Shown here piece after piece: positions 45,171 through 55,359 of a stretch of 64,000 nucleotides of DNA. Below the pieces are notes generated by a model that was given only the letters and a program-made list of their open reading frames with translations, did no database searches and was not told the origin of the DNA. This DNA is from Arenicellales bacterium (GTDB lineage: Bacteria; Pseudomonadota; Gammaproteobacteria; Arenicellales; JAHEKD01), in assembly GCA_028284225.1 (NCBI GenBank), contig JANQSD010000001.1, positions 338,609-402,608 on the forward strand. Reading direction: 5' to 3'. A program made the translations under genes and the position numbers. The stretch's first letter is position 1; every line of letters begins with the position of its first letter.

Positions 45171-46313
45171 ATGTCAAAACGGGATTATTACGATGTTCTG
45201 GGCGTAGAAAAAAACGCTACGGAAGCTGATCTAAAAAAGGCTTATCGCCGTAAGGCGATGAAATATCATCCTGATCGTAACCCCGGTGACAAAGAAGCCG
45301 AAGCGAGTTTCAAAGAAGCCAAGGAGGCTTATGAAGTGCTGGCAGATCAAAATAAGCGCGCAGCTTATGATCAATTTGGTCATGCCGGTGTAGATCCATC
45401 TATGGGCGGTGGCGGTTTTAGTGGTGATGCCAGCGGATTCGGTGATATTTTTGGCGATATCTTTAGTGATATTTTTGGCTCAGGCGGTGCGACCGGACGT
45501 GGAGGGCGGCGGCAGCAAGCCAGAGGTGCCGATATCGGTTATAAACTGGATTTAAGCCTGGAAGATGCCGTCAAGGGCAAGCAGGTGGAAATCAAAGTGC
45601 CAACGTCTAAAACCTGCGATATTTGCCACGGTAGCGGTGCCAAAGAAGGTACTAAACCGACCAGTTGTCAGACTTGTGACGGACGTGGACAGGTTCGGAT
45701 GCAGCAGGGCTTTTTCTCAATTCAACAAACCTGCCCTAATTGTCATGGTAGTGGTGAAGTGATTAGTGACCCTTGTAATGCCTGTCGAGGTGAAGGGCGT
45801 GTTAAACACACCAAGACACTTTCCGTGAAGGTTCCAGCCGGTGTAGATAGCGGCGATCAGATTCGCTTGTCCGGTGAGGGGGATGTCGGCCAACGTGGTG
45901 CCGCGCCGGGTGACTTATACGTTCAAGTACAAGTTAAGCCGCATCCGATATTTAAACGTGAAGCAGATGATCTGTATTGCGAAATGCCCATCAGTTTTGC
46001 CAGTGCCGTACTGGGAGGAGACATTGAGATACCCACACTAGATGGTAGATTAAGTCTAAAAATTCCACCAGAAACTCAGTCTGGGAAGTTATTTCGCATG
46101 CGGGGTAAAGGTGTACAAAACGTCCGGACCCGTAATACCGGCGATTTATACTGTAAAATCATGATTGAAACCCCGATTAATTTAACCAGCGAACAAAAAG
46201 ATATTCTTAAAAACTTTGATGAATCTATTCATGCCGGTGGTGCCAAGCATAATCCCCAAGAGGGCAGCTGGAAAAACAAAATAAAATCGTTTTTTGATGA
46301 TTTGGTGACCTAG
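45171..46313 (+). CDS. dnaJ: Chaperone protein DnaJ (Hsp40)
   Basis: 380 residues. J-domain at 1-70 with the HPD motif ([10 protein letters not shown]), a Gly-rich linker, the zinc-finger domain with four CxxCxGxG repeats ([32 protein letters not shown]) at about 145-215, and the C-terminal substrate domains. It stimulates DnaK ATPase and delivers clients. Confidence 0.97.
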   Translation: MSKRDYYDVLGVEKNATEADLKKAYRRKAMKYHPDRNPGDKEAEASFKEAKEAYEVLADQNKRAAYDQFGHAGVDPSMGGGGFSGDASGFGDIFGDIFSDIFGSGGATGRGGRRQQARGADIGYKLDLSLEDAVKGKQVEIKVPTSKTCDICHGSGAKEGTKPTSCQTCDGRGQVRMQQGFFSIQQTCPNCHGSGEVISDPCNACRGEGRVKHTKTLSVKVPAGVDSGDQIRLSGEGDVGQRGAAPGDLYVQVQVKPHPIFKREADDLYCEMPISFASAVLGGDIEIPTLDGRLSLKIPPETQSGKLFRMRGKGVQNVRTRNTGDLYCKIMIETPINLTSEQKDILKNFDESIHAGGAKHNPQEGSWKNKIKSFFDDLVT

Positions 46314-46324
46314 GGTCTGTTGCC

Positions 46325-46696
46325 ATGCGGAAAATCGAGAAAACCCATCGGCGTGTTGCAAATATAAACACTTCAAGCTTTACACCCTGGTTTCAAAGTG
46401 ATGGGTCTGCCTGCGGTGATAGCTTTTTGCAACTCAACAATAAACCGGATGGAGTAGGTTTTCACATTTACAAGATGGAACCAGGGACTACAACCGAGGC
46501 CCATGAACATACCGGTGATGAGGAGTTTTTCGTGATTAATGGTGAACTGATCGATAATGACGGCACTGTATATAGGGAGGGTGATCTGGTCTGGCTTAAA
46601 AAAGGTACACAGCATTATTCTTACACCAAAACAGGTTGTGTTTTAGCCGTATACATTGAAACAGAAGAGAAAAATATCGAGCCGGATGCAGAGTAA
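46325..46696 (+). CDS. Small cupin-domain protein
   Basis: 123 residues. Single cupin barrel: the first metal motif is EAHEHTGDEEFFVINGEL (His, His, Glu), and the second is around GDLVWLKKGTQHYSYTKTGC. The family includes dioxygenases, isomerases and sensors; no substrate can be read. It starts twelve bases after dnaJ on the same strand, where dapB/carA usually follow in related bacteria. Confidence 0.75.
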   Translation: MRKIEKTHRRVANINTSSFTPWFQSDGSACGDSFLQLNNKPDGVGFHIYKMEPGTTTEAHEHTGDEEFFVINGELIDNDGTVYREGDLVWLKKGTQHYSYTKTGCVLAVYIETEEKNIEPDAE

Positions 46697-46985
46697 ATTT
46701 TGTCGGCTTTTGAATGATCAAGCATTACTAAAAAAAGTATTACCAAGCCTACTCTGGCTACAACTAACGCGTTAAAATCATCGCACGATGATTAAACCCG
46801 AAATATACAATAGCAATCTGTTGTGATGAAAAACTGCTTCAGTCTCAAGCACTTCCTCGGAATCTGTCCTCAGCATAGGGTGACTATAGCTGCGTCCAAA
46901 TTCCTTGCGAGAGCACTTGATCTTCGCATTTTTTCTCTCACGACGAATCTTATTATATATTCCGGGTTAAAGTGGAGTGTTCTAT

Positions 46986-47519
46986 ATGCAGATTGAGCAG
47001 ACTGATTTAGAGGGTGTGCTGGTTGTTAAACCTACTGTTCATGGTGATGACAGGGGCTTTTTTATGGAAACTTATCATGCTGAAAAGTTTGCGGAACTGG
47101 GTTTGCCGACTGAATTCGTGCAGGATAATCATTCTCGTTCATCCAGGGGTATTTTAAGAGGCTTGCATTTTCAGTTTCCGGGTTGGCAAGGTAAGCTGGT
47201 GAGAGTGATTCAGGGTGAAGTATTTGATGTGGCTGTTGATGTGCGCCGCGAATCGGCTAACTTTGGCCGCTGGTTTGGTGTTTTTTTGTCCGAAGAAAAT
47301 AAACATCAGCTCTACGTGCCGGAGGGTTTTGCACATGGATTCTGTGTGACCAGTGATACGGCTGATGTGGTCTATAAATGTACATCAGTGTATAACCCCA
47401 GTGAAGATTTTTCGTTGAGCTGGAATGATCCAGATATCGGTATCGACTGGCCTATTGCAGACCCCGTGCTTTCGGCTAAAGATAAAAATGCAATGTCGCT
47501 GGCTGATCTGGATTTTTAA
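46986..47519 (+). CDS. rfbC: dTDP-4-dehydrorhamnose 3,5-epimerase
   Basis: 177 residues from the ATG at 46986; a GTG at 46977 would add three residues. RmlC cupin: VLVVKPTVHGDDRGFFMETYH, QDNHSRSSRGILRGLHFQ (catalytic His), GEVFDVAVDVRRES, YVPEGFAHGFCV. It makes dTDP-4-keto-L-rhamnose for surface polysaccharide. The 290 bp before it contain no clear gene; ATCATCG-CA-CGATGAT forms a small perfect hairpin there. Confidence 0.95.
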   Translation: MQIEQTDLEGVLVVKPTVHGDDRGFFMETYHAEKFAELGLPTEFVQDNHSRSSRGILRGLHFQFPGWQGKLVRVIQGEVFDVAVDVRRESANFGRWFGVFLSEENKHQLYVPEGFAHGFCVTSDTADVVYKCTSVYNPSEDFSLSWNDPDIGIDWPIADPVLSAKDKNAMSLADLDF

Positions 47520-48371
47520 ATGAAAATCTTAATATTAGGCAGTAATGGACAGGTAGGTTTTGAGTTAACTCAAATTGTTGATAGCGCTATCGCCCTGACT
47601 CGTGACCAGGTTGATTTTTCGGTGCCTGGTCAGATAAGCGAGATTATTGATCAATATAAGCCCGATATAGTCGTAAACGCTGTCGCATATACCGCCGTTG
47701 ATAAAGCTGAATCCGAACCTTCACTGGCAATGCTGATTAATGCTGTAGCGGTACAGGAGTTAGCCAGAGTTTGTGCTAAACATGATGCCTGGTGTATTCA
47801 TTACTCAACCGATTATGTATTTGACGGCAGTGCTGATACGCCCTACAAGGAAACTGACCCGGTTAATCCTCTGGGCATATATGGGCAGACGAAATTAGCA
47901 GGCGAGCGATACATACAAGCGGAAACAGATAAGCATATTATTTTAAGAACCAGTTGGGTTTATTCCTGGCGTGGAGCCAACTTCGTCAAAACGATGCTGA
48001 GATTGGCTGATGAAAGGGAATCACTGAATGTCGTCAATGACCAGCATGGTTGTCCAACTTATGCCGGTGACATTGCGTTAGTGACAAAGCACATAATCGA
48101 ACAGCTAAATAAAAATCCGCAATTGAACGGCATCTATCATTTGACCGGTTCAGACAGTACCACCTGGTTTGAGTTTGCAAAAGCGATTTTCGAATGTAGC
48201 GGAAAAACCATCAGCCTTAATCCGATTGCTACAACTGAATTTCCCACTCCCGCAAAACGTCCAAAATATTCTATTCTTGATAATGCCAAACTCGAAAGCC
48301 GTTTTGGATTAGTGTTGCCGGGTTATAAACAATCACTCAATTCTTGTCTGGACCGAATTGCGTTTGCCTGA
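47520..48371 (+). CDS. rfbD: dTDP-4-dehydrorhamnose reductase
   Basis: 283 residues. Extended SDR of the RmlD type: NAD(P) motif ILGSNGQVGFEL, AYTAVDKAESEP, STDYVFDG, and catalytic YGQTKLAGE (Tyr/Lys). It reduces dTDP-4-keto-L-rhamnose to dTDP-L-rhamnose. It directly abuts rfbC. rfbA and rfbB are not in the window. Confidence 0.95.
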   Translation: MKILILGSNGQVGFELTQIVDSAIALTRDQVDFSVPGQISEIIDQYKPDIVVNAVAYTAVDKAESEPSLAMLINAVAVQELARVCAKHDAWCIHYSTDYVFDGSADTPYKETDPVNPLGIYGQTKLAGERYIQAETDKHIILRTSWVYSWRGANFVKTMLRLADERESLNVVNDQHGCPTYAGDIALVTKHIIEQLNKNPQLNGIYHLTGSDSTTWFEFAKAIFECSGKTISLNPIATTEFPTPAKRPKYSILDNAKLESRFGLVLPGYKQSLNSCLDRIAFA

Positions 48372-50277
48372 CAGTGCACATTTTTTAGGCCCTGACGGGC
48401 CGTTTGCGGCTAAATTAGATCATTTTCGCCCGCGTCAACAGCAGCAGGAAATGGCTGATTGTATTGAATCACTAATCACAAGGGGTGAGGGTGCATTTAT
48501 CGCTGAATCGCCGACTGGGACAGGAAAAACACTGGCTTATTTAACCCCCAGCATTAGTGCTAATCAAACGGTTATCGTATCCACTGCAACACGGCATTTA
48601 CAAGATCAAATTTTTTATAAAGACCTGCCATTGGTCTTAGATACACTTAACCTTAGAAAAAAAGTTTGCTTGCTTAAAGGTAGAAGCAATTATCTATGTC
48701 TGCACCGCTTGCACACACATGCAGCACTCGAAGTGAATAAAAATAACAAGCTAGATGAAATTTATTCACAAATTTGCGATTGGAGTAACACTACTGTATC
48801 AGGTGATATTAACGAAATAGAGCAACTCGAGGAAACCTCGCGGCTCAGACCCTTGCTGACATCCACCAGTGATAATTGCCTGGGCTCGGAATGTGGTCAC
48901 TTTGACACTTGCTTTGTACGCAAAGCAAGGCAAAAGGCATTAGAAGCGGATGTTCTTGTTGTTAATCACCATTTGTATTTCGCAAATTTGTTGTTAAAAG
49001 AAGATGGTTTCGGACAACTGCTGCCCGAGAGTGAAATCCTGATCTTTGATGAAGCTCATGCACTACCGGAAATAGCTTCAAATCAATTGAGCCGAAGGCT
49101 GTCCTCCCGCCAGATTGCTCAGCTCATCAGCGACTTGAATACAAAATTAGTGCTTGAAACAAATTCTGTCGATGAATTATTCGAATCAATGCAGAAGCTG
49201 GACAAGCAATTAATGGCTGTCGTGAGATTGTTTTCAAAGTCAGAAAAACTGGATATAGAACAGTTGTTTGAAAACCAGCAGATCAAACACGGCTTTGAAC
49301 AATTACTGCAAATCGTTGAAGAACTGACATTACAGTTGAAAGCTCTGGATGATGATAGAGAGTATAGTTTGTTTTATCAAAGATCACTGTATATAGCCGA
49401 GTTGCTGGGGGAATGTGTGTTCCTGGAACACGAAAAGGATAAATATTTTTGCTGGATTGACGCGGCTGATATGCGTTTTATTTTACAGCAAACACCAATT
49501 CAGCTGGATGAATTCGGTGATCGATTAAGTGATCCAATGGGACCGGTCACGGTTTTAGTGTCCGCAACCTTGTCCTCAGCAGGGGATTTCAGTTACTTCC
49601 ATAATCAGCTTGCTTTGAGTACGGTTGATTCTAAATCTTGGTCTTCACCATTTGATTTTGCACGCCAGTGCAGGCTGTACTTGCCACAGCGTTTTCCCGA
49701 CCCCAGGTCGGCAGAATTTGGAGAAATACTATTAGCTGAGGCGATAAAGCTGATTCAAGTCTGTAATGGACGTACATTTTTCTTGTTTACTTCTCATCTT
49801 GCTATGGAGAGGGCTTATCCTGAGTTATCAGCACAGATTGCGTATCCGATTCTAAAACAAGGCCAACGGCCTAAGCATGAATTAATTGAGCAGTTTAATC
49901 AATTGGGTAATGCGGTGTTGCTGGGAACCAGCAGCTTTTGGGAAGGCGTGGATGTTAAAGGGCCAAATCTATCCTGTGTCATTATAGACAAGCTGCCTTT
50001 TGCCAGTCCGGATGACCCGGTGTTAAAAGCAAAACTAAAACGCATGGAACAAAATCAGCAAAATCCATTTATGCATTATCAGTTGCCGCAGATGATTATT
50101 GCGTTGAAACAAGGTATAGGGCGCTTAATTCGCGATGAAAATGATAAAGGTATTATCATGATTGCGGACGCCAGGTTAAGAACTAAAGCCTATGGCAAAC
50201 GAGTATTGGCTTCTTTGCCTTCGATTCCGATAACATCTGACTGGCAACAGATTGAATCCTTTGCGCAAACGCTTTAG
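48358..50277 (+). CDS. yoaA: DinG/YoaA-family ATP-dependent DNA helicase
   Basis: 639 residues, TTG start overlapping rfbD by fourteen bases. XPD-like superfamily 2 helicase: Walker A SPTGTGKTLAYLTP, iron-sulfur cysteines between motifs I and II (CLHRL, CLGSECGHFDTCFVRKAR), DEAH box (IFDEAHALPEIA), motif V/VI LGTSSFWEGVDVKG and QGIGRLIRDENDKG. YoaA helps repair stalled replication forks. Length matches YoaA (about 636) better than DinG (716). Confidence 0.88.
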   Translation: MRLPDSAHFLGPDGPFAAKLDHFRPRQQQQEMADCIESLITRGEGAFIAESPTGTGKTLAYLTPSISANQTVIVSTATRHLQDQIFYKDLPLVLDTLNLRKKVCLLKGRSNYLCLHRLHTHAALEVNKNNKLDEIYSQICDWSNTTVSGDINEIEQLEETSRLRPLLTSTSDNCLGSECGHFDTCFVRKARQKALEADVLVVNHHLYFANLLLKEDGFGQLLPESEILIFDEAHALPEIASNQLSRRLSSRQIAQLISDLNTKLVLETNSVDELFESMQKLDKQLMAVVRLFSKSEKLDIEQLFENQQIKHGFEQLLQIVEELTLQLKALDDDREYSLFYQRSLYIAELLGECVFLEHEKDKYFCWIDAADMRFILQQTPIQLDEFGDRLSDPMGPVTVLVSATLSSAGDFSYFHNQLALSTVDSKSWSSPFDFARQCRLYLPQRFPDPRSAEFGEILLAEAIKLIQVCNGRTFFLFTSHLAMERAYPELSAQIAYPILKQGQRPKHELIEQFNQLGNAVLLGTSSFWEGVDVKGPNLSCVIIDKLPFASPDDPVLKAKLKRMEQNQQNPFMHYQLPQMIIALKQGIGRLIRDENDKGIIMIADARLRTKAYGKRVLASLPSIPITSDWQQIESFAQTL

Positions 50278-50285
50278 CTTAGATT

Positions 50286-50945
50286 ATGAATATATTAGCG
50301 ATTGAAACGTCCAGTCAGGCTTGCTCGGTAGCATTGTCTATTGATGCTGTGATCGCTGAAAGGCATGAGATACTTGATAACCGCCATTCAGACTATTTGC
50401 TGGCTTATATTGATGCCTTGATTTTGGATTCCTGTATCGCTAAATCTGACCTTGATGCCATTGTCATAGGTACTGGTCCGGGGTCGTTTACAGGCTTAAG
50501 GTTGGGGATGGGCGTTGCGCATGGCCTGGCTTATGGATTAACCATTCCTTTAGTGCCAGTGCCCAGCTTATTGGCAATCGCGGCTCAATCTGTTCATGAT
50601 TATCTATTGGTTGCAGTAGACGCGCGTATGGGCGAGATATATTGGCAGTGCTTTGAAAGGATTGGTGCAATGCAGTTTACGCCTTTGACACAAGCTAATC
50701 TGGATAAGCCCAGTGAATTGGTATTACCGCAGATTGAAGGGCATTGGTTTGGTTTAGGCAGCGGCTGGGATCAGTACCTTCAAACTCTTGAGCCGCTGTT
50801 AAGCAACAAAAGCGATTGGCTTGCAAATGTACTACCTAGAGCAAGCACGGTGGCAAAACTTGGGCAATCAATGCTTGAGAACCAAGCCGTTGATTTGCAG
50901 CAACAGGTTTTACCTAGCTATATCAGAAATAAGGTAACCAACTAA
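50286..50945 (+). CDS. tsaB: tRNA threonylcarbamoyladenosine biosynthesis protein TsaB
   Basis: 219 residues. ASKHA-fold N-terminus MNILAIETSSQACSVAL and the conserved GTGPGSFTGLRLGMGVAHGLAYGL. It is the platform for TsaD in making t6A37 of ANN-decoding tRNAs. Its place immediately after yoaA is a known gammaproteobacterial arrangement. Confidence 0.93.
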   Translation: MNILAIETSSQACSVALSIDAVIAERHEILDNRHSDYLLAYIDALILDSCIAKSDLDAIVIGTGPGSFTGLRLGMGVAHGLAYGLTIPLVPVPSLLAIAAQSVHDYLLVAVDARMGEIYWQCFERIGAMQFTPLTQANLDKPSELVLPQIEGHWFGLGSGWDQYLQTLEPLLSNKSDWLANVLPRASTVAKLGQSMLENQAVDLQQQVLPSYIRNKVTN

Positions 50946-50957
50946 GGGCAATAGACC

Positions 50958-51407
50958 CTAACACAAAACGTTAAAGTTGCCGCTGGCGACTTTCCGGTTA
51001 TCTATGTGTAATTCAATATGCCAATCGCCAATGAAATCATCCATGCCAATGGAATCATCAACAAAGCTCAGCAAGGCCGCACCTGTAGCTTTGTGTAACT
51101 TTAACCAGGCCCAGCCAAATGCATTACCCTCAACCGGAAACAGGTTTACCGGTGTTTGTTCCTGAATTTGACCTGCGGGATTACGCCAGATAATGTTTGC
51201 TTGAACAGGTTCATCGGACAGATTCGAGGCACTAATAATCGAGTAAATTTGATCGGAACAGTTAAAGCTTTGTTGATCTGTATTGACCGGTATACCGTTA
51301 GTATGTTCGGCCGAAAAACTTAGTAAATACTCGGGTTTTGCAGTAGCCGCTCCAGCAGATGTCAGGTATATAATGAAAAAGATGCAGGCAAAAACTTTTT
51401 GGAGCAT
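50958..51407 (-). CDS. Secreted protein of unknown function
   Basis: 149 residues. Signal peptide at 1-23 (VFACIFFIIYLTSAGAATA). The mature part reads as a beta-sandwich-like domain with two cysteines (FNCSDQIYS near the middle and the C-terminal NVLC) that could form a disulfide. GWAWLKLHKATGAALLSFVDDSIGMDDFIGDWHIEL is the most conserved-looking part. No family recognised. Convergent with tsaB. Confidence 0.6.
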   Translation of the reverse strand: MLQKVFACIFFIIYLTSAGAATAKPEYLLSFSAEHTNGIPVNTDQQSFNCSDQIYSIISASNLSDEPVQANIIWRNPAGQIQEQTPVNLFPVEGNAFGWAWLKLHKATGAALLSFVDDSIGMDDFIGDWHIELHIDNRKVASGNFNVLC

Positions 51408-51424
51408 GTGCTTATGACTAGGTT

Positions 51425-51889
51425 TTATGCCCGGTTAAATTCGAAACCGCCTGAAACGGCACCACAACGGCTGTCTGTGGCACTGAATGTGCCTCTGTAG
51501 GTATCATCTGTTACACGGCCAGTCATTGTAATAACCCCACCAGTACCGTCGTCAATCGTTAAATTCATTTGATTGCCATTAACTGCACCAGCTGAAATCG
51601 GTCCACCAACAAAACATCTACCAATTGAAGGGATATTTGTGCCGGTGATGGCGAGATTACCGGTAGGAGTGCCGATGACTCCTGCATCTATAGGAACATT
51701 AACAGATAACTGAGCACGGTCAGCGGTCGTAATGCGAGCAGCCGTTTGGCCATTGAATACTCCTGTATATATTCCCGTAGGAATCTGGCCACTATTACCA
51801 CTACTACTGGTCGAGCTACTGCAAGAAGCCAATAGCAATGCAGAAGCAAAAAACATTAACAAAGAAAAGAATTTGGACCTAACTGACAT
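51425..51889 (-). CDS. Putative lipoprotein of unknown function
   Basis: 154 residues. Lipobox LLASC with the modified Cys at about residue 23, then a Ser/Gly-rich linker (SSSTSSSGNSG). The rest is a beta-rich domain (GIYTGVFNGQTAARITTADRAQL … GTFSATDSRCGAVSGGFEF) that resembles the repetitive barrels of small surface lipoproteins. It is transcribed into the secreted protein gene 17 bases downstream. Confidence 0.65.
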   Translation of the reverse strand: MSVRSKFFSLLMFFASALLLASCSSSTSSSGNSGQIPTGIYTGVFNGQTAARITTADRAQLSVNVPIDAGVIGTPTGNLAITGTNIPSIGRCFVGGPISAGAVNGNQMNLTIDDGTGGVITMTGRVTDDTYRGTFSATDSRCGAVSGGFEFNRA

Positions 51890-51958
51890 TGTATTTCCTC
51901 GATTTTGGCTGATTTTATCTAACTAAGCCGATCAATGCTAATTAAAAAATGTGAATAA

Positions 51959-52248
51959 TTAGGGGGCGTTCTCAATTATCTAGTCATTGCTGCCAACCCC
52001 CATTTTACACTGAGCAAGGCAGAATGAGTGCGGTGTAGTTGTTCTACATAAGCGAATGATAACGCAGTTCAGTGGAAAATGGGCCTTGGCCCTGTGGGTT
52101 AGGCTTGAAAAAACGCCATACAGCGTTATACCGCAGCGGCACCGAGGTTCGTTGCTCATTTGGAATGACCCAACCACGCTCCTCATGCCTTGTCTGACGA
52201 TTTTTCAAGCATAACAGTAACGACTAGATAATTGAGAACGCCCCCTAA
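51959..52248. mobile_element. MITE-like element with 27-bp perfect terminal inverted repeats
   Basis: 51959-51985 is the exact reverse complement of 52222-52248 (end sequence GGGGGCGTTCTCAATTATC), with looser complementarity continuing a few bases inward. The 290-bp unit has no coding region. An inner pair, near 52000-52015 (CCATTTTACACTGA) and 52068-52085 (TCAGTGGAAAATGG), is also complementary, so the whole folds back. TA occurs at both outer boundaries, which could be a TA target duplication. It ends five bases before the corB-like stop. No transposase partner is in the window. Confidence 0.75.
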
Positions 52249-52252
52249 ATGA

Positions 52253-53500
52253 CTAAGTTAAAATACGCACTACTACTACTGCTGTCTCCTGAGCCTGCAG
52301 GATTTGCATTTTTAAACCTTCCAGCTCAAAGACGGTACCTGTTGCGGGTATGCTTTCGATTTCTTCCAGTATTAAACCGTTTAAGGTTTTTGGACCATCC
52401 GTGGGCAAATCCCAATTCATTTTGCGATTGAGTTCACGAATATTAGCGTTTCCGGGGACAATTAAATTACCATCATCTTCGACGTGAATTTCCATATCCT
52501 GACCGGGTATCAGTTCGGTAAATTCGCCCACAATTTCCTCTAATATTTCCTCGACGGTAATTAAACCGGTAATTTCACCATATTCGTCCACTACCAGACC
52601 GGTTTGGCGTCGATTGGACTGTAAACCTAACAGTTGTTCACTCAGTTTGGAGCCTTCGGGAATGTAAAATGGCAGGCGCAATACCTCGCGAAAGCTTTCC
52701 TTGTCCAGTTTTTCAGTATGAATCAAATAGAGTAACTTACGCACGTGAATCAGCCCGACAATATTATCCAGCGTGCCCTCATAGACCGGTATACGAGTAT
52801 GTGGACTGTTGGAAAGTTGAATGACTATGTCGTCCCAATCATCTTCTAAATCAATGGCCTCAATTTGAGAGCGGGGCACCATCACATCTTCAACCGTAAT
52901 ATTTTCAAGTTCCAGAATACGTAGCAGCATCTCTCGGTGGGGCTTAGGGATTAAATTGCCCGATTCTATAACGACGGTTCTTAATTCTTCAGGCGACAAG
53001 TGCTCATCCTTGGTTTCCAGGCTGACACCAATTAATTTCAGTAAACCATTGCCTGCGATGTTAATAGCCTTGACCACAGGGCTAAGACTGGTAACCAGAA
53101 AATTCAATATGTGGATAGCCGGAAAAGCAATTTTTTCCGGATTCAGCGCCGCATAAGTTTTGGGTGGTACTTCAGCAAATACTAAAATGATAATGGTGAT
53201 TAAAAAGGTGGCCACTGCAATAGCTGCGTCACCAAAGGTTTTGAGTGCGATGACCGTCGTAACTGACGCTGCAGCCATATTGACCAGATTGTTGCCAAGC
53301 AGAATTGTTCCCAGTAAACGATCTGGTTTTTCCAGTAACTCAAGTGCAATTCGGGCGCGCTTGTCACCGGCTTGCGACAGGGTTTTAAGACGGTAACGAT
53401 TTAACGATACCATCGCCGTTTCAGATCCAGAGAAAAAAGCGGACAGGAAAATAAGCAAAACCAGCAGCCCCAGAAGTGCCAGTAGTGTCAATGTGTCCAA
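52253..53500 (-). CDS. CNNM/CorB-family transporter protein (HlyC/CorC family, YfjD-like)
   Basis: 415 residues. An N-terminal CNNM membrane domain with four helices (LLALLGLLVLLIFLSAFFSGSETAMVSLN; GTILLGNNLVNMAAASV), then two CBS domains (VMVPRSQIEAIDLE; SNRRQTGLVVDEYGEITGLITVEEILEEIVGE) and a C-terminal CorC domain (LNGLILEEIESIPATG). Related CorB proteins export magnesium. Divergent from ffh, as in many gammaproteobacteria. Confidence 0.9.
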   Translation of the reverse strand: MDTLTLLALLGLLVLLIFLSAFFSGSETAMVSLNRYRLKTLSQAGDKRARIALELLEKPDRLLGTILLGNNLVNMAAASVTTVIALKTFGDAAIAVATFLITIIILVFAEVPPKTYAALNPEKIAFPAIHILNFLVTSLSPVVKAINIAGNGLLKLIGVSLETKDEHLSPEELRTVVIESGNLIPKPHREMLLRILELENITVEDVMVPRSQIEAIDLEDDWDDIVIQLSNSPHTRIPVYEGTLDNIVGLIHVRKLLYLIHTEKLDKESFREVLRLPFYIPEGSKLSEQLLGLQSNRRQTGLVVDEYGEITGLITVEEILEEIVGEFTELIPGQDMEIHVEDDGNLIVPGNANIRELNRKMNWDLPTDGPKTLNGLILEEIESIPATGTVFELEGLKMQILQAQETAVVVVRILT

Positions 53501-53647
53501 AGTAAAGAGAGCCCTCTTTGTATAATATGAGTATGAGTTTAGCTTGCTTTTGGAGTAAAGCCAATCCTAGTGAGGTGATTCTAGCAATCGCTAACAGACC
53601 CTAGTCAAATAACTTATAATTACCTTTTTAGTCAACTAATAGCCAGC

Positions 53648-55015
53648 ATGTTTGAACAATTATCTGATCGATTAAATCTGACCCTGAAAAAGTTGAAGGG
53701 GCAGGCACGTGTAACTGAGGAAAATATTGCCACGCCACTGCGTGAAATTCGCATGGCCTTATTAGAAGCGGATGTGGCATTACCGGTGGTCAGAGCATTA
53801 ATCGATAGCATTAAACAGAAGGCCATTGGCGAAGAAGTCAGAAAAAGCTTAACGCCGGGACAAGTACTGGTTCGGGTTGTTAACGATGAGTTGACCCGGT
53901 TAATGGGAGAGAAAAATGTTGATCTGGACTTGTCGACTCAACCACCGGCCGTCATTTTGCTGGCAGGGCTACAGGGGGCCGGTAAAACCACTACAGCAGC
54001 TAAGCTAGCCAAGTTACTCAAAGAGCGTAAACAAAAAAAGGTTCTATTAGTCAGTGCCGACGTTTATCGTCCTGCCGCGATTGAACAATTAAAAAAGCTT
54101 GCTTCTGATTTGCAAATTGATTTTTATCCTAGTTCAAGCAGCGATAAAGCGGTCGATATAGCTAAATCGGCGCTTAATGAGGCCAAAAACCGATCATATG
54201 ATGTGTTGATTGTTGATACGGCAGGGCGTTTGCATGTTGACAGTGAAATGATGACGGAAATTCAAGCCATTCATCAGATGGTCAAACCGATAGAAACATT
54301 GTTTGTGGTGGACAGCATGACGGGTCAGGATGCCGTCAATAGCGCCCGTGCCTTTGACGAGGCCTTGCCGTTAAGCGGTGTTGTGCTAACTAAAATGGAC
54401 GGTGACGCCCGTGGTGGCGCGGCCCTATCGATCCGGCAAATTACCGGAAAACCCTTAAAGTTTATCGGTATGGGCGAATCATTGGATGCTTTGGAGCCTT
54501 TTCATCCTGATCGAATTACCTCGCGAATCCTGGGGATGGGGGATGTAGTCAGTCTGGTTGAGGATGTTGAACGAAAGGTTGACCAGGAAAAAGCCCAGAA
54601 AATGGCGCGTAAACTCAAAAGGGGTAGGGTATTTAACCTGGAAGATTTTCGTGACCAGATCCAGCAAATGGAGAATATGGGGGGAATCGGCAGTATGCTG
54701 GAAAAATTGCCTGGGGCCAATGCTGCCCAGGCACAACTGATGCAGCAGCAGGGTGGGAGGCAGTTTTCGCAAATTACCGCCATTATTAATTCAATGACCC
54801 CGCTGGAAAGGCGCAAACCGGATGTAATCAACGGTTCACGCAAACGTCGTATAGCTAAAGGCTCAGGCACTCAGATACAAGATGTAAACCGTTTGCTCAA
54901 GCAATTTGCACAAATGCAAAAAATGATGAAAAAAATGAAAAATAAAGGTGCTATGAAACGCATGATGCAGGGCCTTGGAGGTCGTCGGGGAATGCCGGGC
55001 GGTATGCCATTTTAG
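53648..55015 (+). CDS. ffh: Signal recognition particle protein Ffh
   Basis: 455 residues. N domain, G domain with GLQGAGKTTTAAKLAKLL, DVYRPAAIEQL, VDTAGRLH, and TKMDGDARGGAAL, then the Met-rich M domain ending MKKMKNKGAMKRMMQGLGGRRGMPGG. It binds 4.5S RNA and signal sequences for co-translational targeting. Confidence 0.97.
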   Translation: MFEQLSDRLNLTLKKLKGQARVTEENIATPLREIRMALLEADVALPVVRALIDSIKQKAIGEEVRKSLTPGQVLVRVVNDELTRLMGEKNVDLDLSTQPPAVILLAGLQGAGKTTTAAKLAKLLKERKQKKVLLVSADVYRPAAIEQLKKLASDLQIDFYPSSSSDKAVDIAKSALNEAKNRSYDVLIVDTAGRLHVDSEMMTEIQAIHQMVKPIETLFVVDSMTGQDAVNSARAFDEALPLSGVVLTKMDGDARGGAALSIRQITGKPLKFIGMGESLDALEPFHPDRITSRILGMGDVVSLVEDVERKVDQEKAQKMARKLKRGRVFNLEDFRDQIQQMENMGGIGSMLEKLPGANAAQAQLMQQQGGRQFSQITAIINSMTPLERRKPDVINGSRKRRIAKGSGTQIQDVNRLLKQFAQMQKMMKKMKNKGAMKRMMQGLGGRRGMPGGMPF

Positions 55016-55100
55016 GTTTGCAATAATATAAAAAAGCGTTAAAATTCAGCCCCTTTGGTGTGGGCGCATGCCCCGGAAACAATTTTGAGGTGTTTAATAA

Positions 55101-55355
55101 ATGGTTAGAATCCGACTCGCTCGCGGCGGTTCTAAAAAGCGGCCTTTTTACTCAATCGTTGTCGCTGATCAACGACGTGCTACCACAAGTCGTTTTATTG
55201 AAAGATTAGGTTTTTTTAATCCTGTTGCCAGAGGCAACGAGGAAAAATTGCGTATCGATTTAGATCGCGTACAACATTGGGTTGAGCAGGGTGCTCAACC
55301 GTCAGATCGCGTTAATCATTTAATCAAGCAAGCTCAGGCACAAGCTACAGCTTAA
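55101..55355 (+). CDS. rpsP: 30S ribosomal protein S16
   Basis: 84 residues. [17 protein letters not shown] and [12 protein letters not shown] are the S16 signature. First gene of the rpsP-rimM-trmD-rplS operon; rimM follows after four bases. Confidence 0.97.
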   Translation: MVRIRLARGGSKKRPFYSIVVADQRRATTSRFIERLGFFNPVARGNEEKLRIDLDRVQHWVEQGAQPSDRVNHLIKQAQAQATA

Positions 55356-55359
55356 CTAA

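Noticed and set aside
46697..46985. Search for dapB or carA, often found after dnaJ
   Set aside because: No matching motifs on either strand; a minus-strand open stretch exists but resembles no known protein.
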